Part shown: positions 14,950 through 21,054 of the stretch, piece by piece | How the letters are laid out: every line of letters begins with the position of its first letter | Numbering within the stretch: position 1 is the first letter of the stretch | Assembly: GCA_905203455.1 (NCBI GenBank) | Contig: CAJKVX010000005.1 | Span: 1-27,411 of the forward strand | DNA: 27,411 nucleotides | Origin: an uncultured Eubacteriales bacterium | GTDB taxonomy: Bacteria > Bacillota > Clostridia > Christensenellales > UBA1242 | Direction of reading: 5' to 3' | The notes under the pieces: generated by a model | The model's input: the letters and a program-made list of their open reading frames with translations, nothing else | Told to the model about the DNA's origin: nothing | Databases searched by the model: none | Translations under genes and position numbers: made by a program

Positions 14950-17034
14950 ATGGAAGAAAAAAGGTATGCCTTAAAAGTAGGCGGAAAAGAAATTGAAGTA
15001 AGAATTGGCAAATATGCCGAACTTGCAAATGGCTCTTGCATTGTAAAGTGTGGTGAAACCATGGTTATGGTGAATGTTACCATGAGTGACAAACCAAGAG
15101 ACGGAATGGATTTTTTCCCACTTGGAGTTGATTTTGAGGAAAAAATGTATTCAGTTGGTAAAATTCCTGGCGGATACAAAAAAAGGGAAGGCCGAGCAAG
15201 TGATAAAGGCATCTTAACAAGCAGGCTTATTGACAGACCAATTCGTCCACTTTTCCCAAAAGGGTTCTACAATGATGTTGCAGTTGTTGCCACCGCGCTA
15301 AGTGTTGACCCAAACAACCCACCAGAGGTTTTGGCAATGATTGGCTCATCTGTTGCTCTTTCAATCAGTGACATTCCATTTATGGGGCCAACTGGTTCAG
15401 TTGCTGTTGGGCTTGTTGATGGAGAGTTGGTTTTAAACCCAGATGTTAGTGAAAGCGAAAAATCAAGGTTGCATTTAACAGTTTCAGGCACCAAAGATGC
15501 CATTATGATGGTTGAAGCAGGCGCAGATGAAATTAGTGAAGATGAAATGCTTGATGCAATTATGTTTGCCCACACTGAAATTAAAAAGATTGTTGCTTTT
15601 ATTGAAAAAATTGCAGGTGAATGCGGAAAACCTAAAAAGGAAATTGAGTATTACAAAGTTGGCGAAGATGTTGACAAAGAAGTAAGAAAATTTGCAGATA
15701 AAATGCTTGATGAAGCCTTGGGGGTTACAACAAACAGACTTGTAAGAACAGAAAAGGTTGATGAAGTTGAAGCAAAAACTCTTGAACATTTTGCAGAACA
15801 GTTTGAAGGAAGAGAACAAGAAATTAAAGATGCACTTTACAAAATGAAAAAGGAAAAAGTGCGTTCAAACATTATTAACAGTGGTGTAAGGCCAGATGGC
15901 AGAAAAACAACTGAAATTAGGCCAATTTGGTGCGAAGTTGGGGTGCTTCCAAGAGTTCACGGAAGCAGTGTGTTTACCCGTGGGCAAACTCAGGTTATGA
16001 ATGCTCTTACCCTTGGAACTATTGGTGATGTTCAAAAACTTGACGGACTTGATGAAACTGATTACAAAAGATATATGCATCACTATAACATGCCACCATA
16101 TGCCACTGGCGAAGCAAAACCACTTAAAGCACCCGGCAGAAGAGAAATTGGGCATGGTGCACTTGCTGAAAGGGCTCTTGTTCCTGTTATTCCAAGCGAA
16201 CAAGCCTTTCCATATGCATTAAGGCTTGTTAGTGAAGTTTTGTCTTCAAATGGGTCTTCTTCAATGGCAAGTGTGTGTGCATCAACACTTTCACTTATGG
16301 ACGCAGGCGTGCCAATTAAAGAACCGGTTGCGGGCATTGCAATGGGGCTTATTAAAGATGAAGAATCTGGCAAGGTTGTGGTTTTAAGTGATATTCAAGG
16401 GATTGAAGATTTTCTTGGAGATATGGATTTCAAGGTTGCGGGAACTAAAAACGGCATTACTGCAATTCAAATGGACATTAAAATTAAGGGAATTGACAAG
16501 AAAATTCTAACAACTGCCCTAAAACAGGCAAAAGAAGGGCGAATGAGCATTATGCAAAAAATGCTAGCCGTTATTGATAAACCAAGAGACCATTTAAGCA
16601 AATATGCTCCAAAAATTATTTCATTTAAAATTGACCCTGATAAAATTGGTGAAGTTATTGGTTCAGGCGGGAAAACAATTAACAAGATTATTGAAGAAAC
16701 AGGCGTTAAAATTGACATAACAGATGATGGCGTTGTTATGATTGCCTCTTGCGATATTGATAGCTGCAACAAGGCAAAAGACATTATTAATGCAATTTTG
16801 TTTGAACCCGCTGTTGGCGAGCGTTACACAGGAACAGTTATAAGAATAACCGAGTTTGGTGCATTTGTTGAACTTAGTGCTAATGTTGATGGAATGATTC
16901 ACATTTCAAAGTTAAGCAACAAGCGTGTTGAAAAAGTTGAAGATGTTGTAAACATTGGTGACAAGGTTGAAGTTGAAGTTATTAAAATTGATAGCAAAGG
17001 CAGAGTTGACTTAAAACTTATTAGCAAACTTTAA
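14950..17034 (+). CDS. pnp: Polyribonucleotide nucleotidyltransferase (PNPase)
   Basis: 694 residues, usual length. Trimeric 3'-5' phosphorolytic RNase of mRNA decay. First RNase PH domain ~1-140 (DFFPLGVDFEEKMYSVGKIPGG, RLIDRPIRPLFPKGF), then a helical linker. The second RNase PH domain (~305-535) has RPDGRKTTEIRPI, GSSVFTRGQTQVMNALTLG, AGVPIKEPVAGIAMGL and DIQGIEDFLGDMDFKVAGT. KH domain has GSGGKTINKIIEETG (from 571). C-terminal S1 (~622-690) has GTVIRITEFGAFVEL. AGGAG at 14940-14944 precedes the ATG. It stands two genes from ftsK and close to rny, the other main RNase in this window. Confidence 0.98.
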   Translation: MEEKRYALKVGGKEIEVRIGKYAELANGSCIVKCGETMVMVNVTMSDKPRDGMDFFPLGVDFEEKMYSVGKIPGGYKKREGRASDKGILTSRLIDRPIRPLFPKGFYNDVAVVATALSVDPNNPPEVLAMIGSSVALSISDIPFMGPTGSVAVGLVDGELVLNPDVSESEKSRLHLTVSGTKDAIMMVEAGADEISEDEMLDAIMFAHTEIKKIVAFIEKIAGECGKPKKEIEYYKVGEDVDKEVRKFADKMLDEALGVTTNRLVRTEKVDEVEAKTLEHFAEQFEGREQEIKDALYKMKKEKVRSNIINSGVRPDGRKTTEIRPIWCEVGVLPRVHGSSVFTRGQTQVMNALTLGTIGDVQKLDGLDETDYKRYMHHYNMPPYATGEAKPLKAPGRREIGHGALAERALVPVIPSEQAFPYALRLVSEVLSSNGSSSMASVCASTLSLMDAGVPIKEPVAGIAMGLIKDEESGKVVVLSDIQGIEDFLGDMDFKVAGTKNGITAIQMDIKIKGIDKKILTTALKQAKEGRMSIMQKMLAVIDKPRDHLSKYAPKIISFKIDPDKIGEVIGSGGKTINKIIEETGVKIDITDDGVVMIASCDIDSCNKAKDIINAILFEPAVGERYTGTVIRITEFGAFVELSANVDGMIHISKLSNKRVEKVEDVVNIGDKVEVEVIKIDSKGRVDLKLISKL

Positions 17035-17066
17035 TAGTAAAAAATAAATTTATATAGAATTTAGAT

Positions 17067-17092
17067 AAAAATGGGCTTAATGCTCATTTTTT
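17067..17092 (+). terminator. Intrinsic terminator after pnp
   Basis: AAAAATGGGC (17067-17076) pairs with GCTCATTTTT (17082-17091, one G-U) around a 5-base loop. The T-run begins at 17087. Confidence 0.87.
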
Positions 17093-17136
17093 AGTTTTAT
17101 TTTTCTGCAAAACATAAGCAAATTTTAAAAGCAGTA

Positions 17137-17165
17137 TTGACGAATTAGAAAATCAATAATATACT
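17137..17165 (+). promoter_or_regulatory. Promoter of the ankyrin-like gene
   Basis: -35 TTGACG (17137-17142), 17-base spacer, -10 TATACT (17160-17165). Start predicted near 17172, at the first of two tandem Shine-Dalgarno copies. Confidence 0.75.
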
Positions 17166-17174
17166 ATTTTTAAA

Positions 17175-17194
17175 GAGGATAATTGAGGATAATT
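17175..17194 (+). repeat. Tandem duplication carrying two Shine-Dalgarno sites
   Basis: The ten bases GAGGATAATT occur twice in direct succession (17175-17184, 17185-17194), immediately before the ATG at 17195. Copy 2 is spaced for that ATG. Copy 1 is too far for it but could serve an in-frame TTG at 17183, inside copy 1's end, only with very short spacing. Confidence 0.85.
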
Positions 17195-18661
17195 ATGGAG
17201 CAAGTTTTTAAGTTAAGAGAAGGCGTAAGTTATGAGTTAATACCTGAGGGCACAGAGTATTGTTACATTTCAATGTTAAACCAGCCAAAAGTTGTAAGAA
17301 AAGTGTTGTCAGATAAAGTTTTCAATTTTTATAAATACTTAGTTAAAACAAATAACACAGACATGGTTAAAAATCAAGACCCAGAAATACTTAGTAAATA
17401 TTGTGATAAAAATGGCCTAAGACTTATGGACCATGCCATAATTGACGGCAATTATGATTTTGTTAAATTTTTGTATGAAAAGTGTGATGCTAACATAAAT
17501 GAAATTCCTTTTATGCTTAAAATGAGCGCAATTTCATTTGTTTTAACAGAAATTGACCCTGCTTGTGATGAAAAACTGGTTGAACACGCAAAAATTATTG
17601 GCTATTTAATAAGGGAAGATGCTTTTGCTTTTAGTTTGGCTGATTACACTTACGAGTGGAACAATGCACAGGGCAATGTCAATTATGCGCTTGAAGAAAT
17701 TACATATAACATGAGATATTCAACAATTGACAAAATTAGAGTGTATCTTGACAAGTGCATAAATTCACTAGGGAAAAATATTGACCTTGATGAAAAACTT
17801 ACAACCGCTATTGACATTTATGCAAGAATGGGTTTCATGCCATCAGTTAAAACAACATCAACGCAAAATTTCAAAAAGTATAATCTTGATTATGTTTTTG
17901 ATTTAAAAGAAAGGGGAATCAAACTTTCACAAAAACTTGCCAAAGTTATGGAAAGATATTGTGATGTTATAGATGATTTATATACAGATTATTTAAAAGC
18001 AACAATTGAAAATGCAAATTGCTATGCGGGAACATATATAGAAGAAAGTCAAATTGATGCAAAAACAAAGCAGTATGTTGATTATTCAAACTCAAAAGAT
18101 TTTTTTATGAGTCAATCACAGTCACTTGGGTATATTGATGATATTGATTTCAAAGATGAAGATTTGCAAGAAGATTGTTTAGATAATTTTCAAATTGATT
18201 CAGGCGGAGTATTCCAATCAGATTTTGATGATGAGGATATTGAAGACAAACTTAGTGGTATTGCCAATGAAGAAACAGACAATTACGAATTACTTGATGA
18301 AGACGATTTAGAGGCTATTGAAGAGCAAGACGGTTTTGACTTTGAAGAATTTGAACAAGAAATTAATGTTATTCCAAAATATGGCTTACATGAGCTTGAA
18401 CAAATTGCTTTAAAAAATGAAGCATATTTAAATGAATGTTCTGTTTTAAAACTTCTTTATAAAACACCTAGAAGGTTTAAAGATTTTTGCAATGAAGTTG
18501 AGAGCGCTAAAGCATTCTATAAGGCTCTTCAAGATAATCTTGAACAAATAAAATATGTAGCAAAAAATCAATCATACAGGTTACCAGACAATGTTGATGA
18601 CCATTTATACGGTTTAGCGGTAGAGTATAAAGACGAAGATAAGGAAGAAAGGGAGATGTAA
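17195..18661 (+). CDS. Unrecognised acidic protein with one ankyrin-like repeat
   Basis: 488 residues from the ATG at 17195 (GAGGAT at 17185-17190); an in-frame TTG at 17183 would add four residues. I do not recognise a family. Residues ~70-101 read DKNGLRLMDHAIIDGNYDFV and then KFLYEKCDANIN, close to the ankyrin consensus (DxxGxxxxxxAxxxGxxxxVxxL). The flanking sequence looks helical and may hold degenerate repeats. A strongly acidic stretch at ~315-390, rich in Asp, Glu and Gln, looks disordered and is followed by a helical C-terminus (~395-488). No signal peptide, membrane helix or catalytic motif is visible, so a cytoplasmic protein-interaction role is the best guess. It has its own promoter and terminator and separates pnp from the YlxY-like gene. 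Confidence 0.75.
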   Translation: MEQVFKLREGVSYELIPEGTEYCYISMLNQPKVVRKVLSDKVFNFYKYLVKTNNTDMVKNQDPEILSKYCDKNGLRLMDHAIIDGNYDFVKFLYEKCDANINEIPFMLKMSAISFVLTEIDPACDEKLVEHAKIIGYLIREDAFAFSLADYTYEWNNAQGNVNYALEEITYNMRYSTIDKIRVYLDKCINSLGKNIDLDEKLTTAIDIYARMGFMPSVKTTSTQNFKKYNLDYVFDLKERGIKLSQKLAKVMERYCDVIDDLYTDYLKATIENANCYAGTYIEESQIDAKTKQYVDYSNSKDFFMSQSQSLGYIDDIDFKDEDLQEDCLDNFQIDSGGVFQSDFDDEDIEDKLSGIANEETDNYELLDEDDLEAIEEQDGFDFEEFEQEINVIPKYGLHELEQIALKNEAYLNECSVLKLLYKTPRRFKDFCNEVESAKAFYKALQDNLEQIKYVAKNQSYRLPDNVDDHLYGLAVEYKDEDKEEREM

Positions 18662-18675
18662 ATTCTTCCTTTTTT
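18641..18675 (+). terminator. Intrinsic terminator overlapping the end of the ankyrin-like gene
   Basis: AAGGAAGAA (18641-18649) pairs with TTCTTCCTT (18663-18671), with a 13-base loop and T18670-18675. The stop TAA (18659-18661) is in the loop. The remaining gap to 18862 is AT-rich and shows no gene or clear structure. Confidence 0.8.
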
Positions 18676-18862
18676 ATTTTGTTTATTTAATTTTTAACTA
18701 GGCAGATAGGATATAAAAGAAGCGGATTATGTATTAGGATAGTTCTAAATCAAGTTAATGTAAAAAAGCATATAAGAATAAAATAGAAGTAAAATTTTTA
18801 GAGTGGATTAAGTGACCAATTTCAAAACAATAAACTAAAAACAATAAATTTAACTTTGAAGT

Positions 18863-18890
18863 TTTACCTTTGTGAAAGTTAGCATATAAT
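18863..18890 (+). promoter_or_regulatory. Promoter of the deacetylase-fold gene
   Basis: -35 TTTACC (18863-18868), 16-base spacer, consensus -10 TATAAT (18885-18890). The predicted start (~18896-18898) falls on the Shine-Dalgarno GAGGA (18896-18900), so the leader is about 10 bases. Confidence 0.72.
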
Positions 18891-18906
18891 TAACTGAGGA
18901 ATTGAT

Positions 18907-19626
18907 ATGAGTAAAAGTAAAGGTGTAAGCATTGTTTCAAACTTGGTTTTATTTGTGATTATTGCTTTTTGTTTGGTGGCGGGTTTTACCTTGGGGGAAA
19001 ACAATGCAATTAACTATGTTAATGCAACAACCAGTGATGGAGTTATCTATGCAGGAAACAGAGAGAATAACAACATTTCATTAATGATTAATGTTTATTG
19101 GGGCACAGAATATCTTGATGGCATTTTAGATGTGCTTGATGAATATCAGGCTAAATGCACTTTCTTTGTTGGTGGAAGTTGGGTGGCTAAAAACCCTGAT
19201 ATGCTTATAAAAATTGCAGAGCGTGGGCATGAAATTGGAAACCATGGATATTACCATAAAGACCACGCAACACTTGATGCCAGCAGAAACAGGGAAGAGA
19301 TTAAAATAACGCATCAACTTGTTGAATCATACCTAGATGGTCTTTCAATGAATTTGTTTGCTCCACCAAGCGGAAGTTATAACAAAACAACGGTGGCGGT
19401 TGCAAACGAACTTGGATATAAAACAATTATGTGGACGCGTGACACCATTGATTGGCGGGATAAAGACGAAACATTAATTTACAGCAGGGCAGTTAAAGAT
19501 ATGGCAGGCGGAGATTTAATTTTAATGCACCCTACTGAGAAAACCTTAATAGCCTTACCTCAAATTTTAGAATATTGCAAAACAAATGGGTTTGTTGCAA
19601 ACACAGTTAGCGCAACCATTGGGTAG
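18907..19626 (+). CDS. YlxY-like polysaccharide deacetylase-fold protein, first catalytic Asp replaced
   Basis: 239 residues: an uncleaved-looking N-terminal anchor (~8-29), then a carbohydrate esterase 4 NodB-type domain. Present are CTFFVGG (84-90), the His pair in GNHGYYH (H113, H117), TRDTIDWRD (177-185) and LILMHPT (H208). Motif 1, usually TFD followed by D or A, reads MINVYWG (60-66), so the general-base Asp is N62. Motif 3, usually RPPxGxYN, is APPSGSYN (Arg to Ala at 152). The fold should be kept but deacetylation is doubtful. In Bacillus, ylxY also follows pnpA and is followed by an M16 peptidase gene, as here. Expected location is outside the membrane, at the cell wall. Confidence 0.88.
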   Translation: MSKSKGVSIVSNLVLFVIIAFCLVAGFTLGENNAINYVNATTSDGVIYAGNRENNNISLMINVYWGTEYLDGILDVLDEYQAKCTFFVGGSWVAKNPDMLIKIAERGHEIGNHGYYHKDHATLDASRNREEIKITHQLVESYLDGLSMNLFAPPSGSYNKTTVAVANELGYKTIMWTRDTIDWRDKDETLIYSRAVKDMAGGDLILMHPTEKTLIALPQILEYCKTNGFVANTVSATIG

Positions 19627-19700
19627 CAAAAATGCACTGGACTGAAAAAGATATTTTGCAAACACGGATAGAGTAACAGTTAAGTTATTAAAAGAAAATT

Positions 19701-19739
19701 AAAAAAACTATTTAATCTATTTTTTAAATAGTTTTTTTT
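19701..19739 (+). terminator. Intrinsic terminator after the deacetylase-fold gene
   Basis: A-rich arm ending CTATTTAA (to 19715) pairs with TTAAATAG (from 19724). The stem of 15 bp has an 8-base loop and the T-run is 19732-19739. Confidence 0.88.
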
Positions 19740-19740
19740 G

Positions 19741-19749
19741 TGTTATAAT
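19741..19749 (+). promoter_or_regulatory. Extended -10 promoter of the M16-ftsK-rimO-pgsA operon
   Basis: TGT directly before consensus TATAAT (19744-19749), a good extended -10. At 17 bases upstream the -35 position (19721-19726) falls in the terminator hairpin and is a poor TTTTTA. Start predicted near 19756. Confidence 0.6.
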
Positions 19750-19778
19750 TATCTAAAACAAAAGAGTGGAGGGTTTAT

Positions 19779-21035
19779 ATGGCGTTGACCACTTTCCCAA
19801 ATGGATTAAGATTAAATGTTAGTGAAATGCCTGAACTAAACACTGCAACAATTTGCATTGATTTAGTGGGTGGCTTTCAAGGTGAATCACAACTTCTTAA
19901 TGGCTCGTGTGAAATGATTTCAAGGTTGTTGTTATGCGGAACCAAAAATTATAACTCTGCAATCGCTGTTACTAATTACGCAAAACAGCAAGGTTTTGTT
20001 ATAAACATTAATGCATATAAAGAGTTTTTGCAAGTTTGCATTTCTTGCTTGAAAAACAGGGTGGAACTTGCAATTATGTTTGCCTTTGAACTACTATTTA
20101 ATTCAAATTTTGATGAAGGTTATATAAATATAATAAAAAATCAAATGAAGGCTGAAATTGAACTGAATAAATTAAACCCAAGCATTTATCTTGGCACATT
20201 AACAAACCAAGCGCTTTTTGCAAGAACTGGGCTTATGAACACTAAACTTGGCAACATTAAATCGGTTGACAGAATAACCAAAGAGTCTTTAAAAACGCTT
20301 TATGAAAAATATATAACCCCTAAAAACATGGTAATTAGTGTTGGTGGGGCAGTTGAAGAAGACAAAATTATAACCCAAATAAGTGAATTGTTTTATAACA
20401 AACTTAAAAACACTGAATATAAGCAAATTAAATATGTTTCACACATTGAAAATTTTGAAGGATTTGTAAACATTAAAAAACGCCCTTATAACCAAAGCAG
20501 GGTTGAAATTTCATTCCCTTCACTTTCATTTAAAGATGATAATAAGTTTGCACTTGACATTATTTCAAGGGCTCTTGAACAAGAACTTAAAGAGCGTTTG
20601 AAAAATGAACCATATTTTAAAAGTTTAAAAATTGAAAATGTTTGTTACGCAAACAACGGCAAACTGGTTTTTGGACTTATTGTTGATGGCGAAAAGGCAG
20701 AAACCTTTATTGAAAAATTGCTTGTTGAACTTAAAGATATTGTAAATAACAATGGTGTTTCATTAAATGATTTTACTGCTGAAAAAAACTCTTACATAAC
20801 TGATTTTGTGCTTAGAAGTGAAAAAAGCGAGGAACTGACAAAGTTGTGCGCCAACGAATTAGTTATTGCAAAAAAAGAATTCAGTTTAAATGATAAATTT
20901 GAGTTATTGGCTTCAATATCATATAAAACTGCAATGGAAGTTTTAAAAAGCGTTGTTGATTTTACAAAAATTAACATCGCTTATCTTGGTGAACCTGTGG
21001 CTCTTGGGTTTTTAAAAGATATTATTATTGGTTAG
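19779..21035 (+). CDS. M16 (insulinase/processing peptidase) family protein without zinc motif, YmfF-like
   Basis: 418 residues with the two-lobe M16 layout. The N-terminal lobe opens FPNGLRLNVSEMPELNTATI, and the second lobe contains RVEISFPSLSFKD and later strands. Where catalytic M16 members read HFLEH before LFKGT, this protein has CEMIS (44-48) before RLLLCGT. HxxEH is therefore absent and peptidase activity is not expected. Bacillus YmfF is likewise a non-catalytic-type M16 protein, usually beside the catalytic-type YmfH; no such partner is visible here. By position (after the YlxY-like gene) it matches MlpA. ATG with GGAGGG (19768-19773). First gene of an operon with ftsK, rimO and pgsA. 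Confidence 0.85.
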   Translation: MALTTFPNGLRLNVSEMPELNTATICIDLVGGFQGESQLLNGSCEMISRLLLCGTKNYNSAIAVTNYAKQQGFVININAYKEFLQVCISCLKNRVELAIMFAFELLFNSNFDEGYINIIKNQMKAEIELNKLNPSIYLGTLTNQALFARTGLMNTKLGNIKSVDRITKESLKTLYEKYITPKNMVISVGGAVEEDKIITQISELFYNKLKNTEYKQIKYVSHIENFEGFVNIKKRPYNQSRVEISFPSLSFKDDNKFALDIISRALEQELKERLKNEPYFKSLKIENVCYANNGKLVFGLIVDGEKAETFIEKLLVELKDIVNNNGVSLNDFTAEKNSYITDFVLRSEKSEELTKLCANELVIAKKEFSLNDKFELLASISYKTAMEVLKSVVDFTKINIAYLGEPVALGFLKDIIIG

Positions 21036-21054
21036 TTTTACAGGAGAAATAGTT

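Noticed and set aside
15267..16373. Long minus-strand open frames opposite pnp
   Set aside because: The same kind of antisense opening appears opposite most conserved genes here; no start signals and low-complexity translations.
19632..19676. Fourteen-codon frame (MHWTEKDILQTRIE) after the deacetylase-fold gene
   Set aside because: No Shine-Dalgarno, no promoter between it and the upstream gene, and no attenuator arrangement; too short to support.
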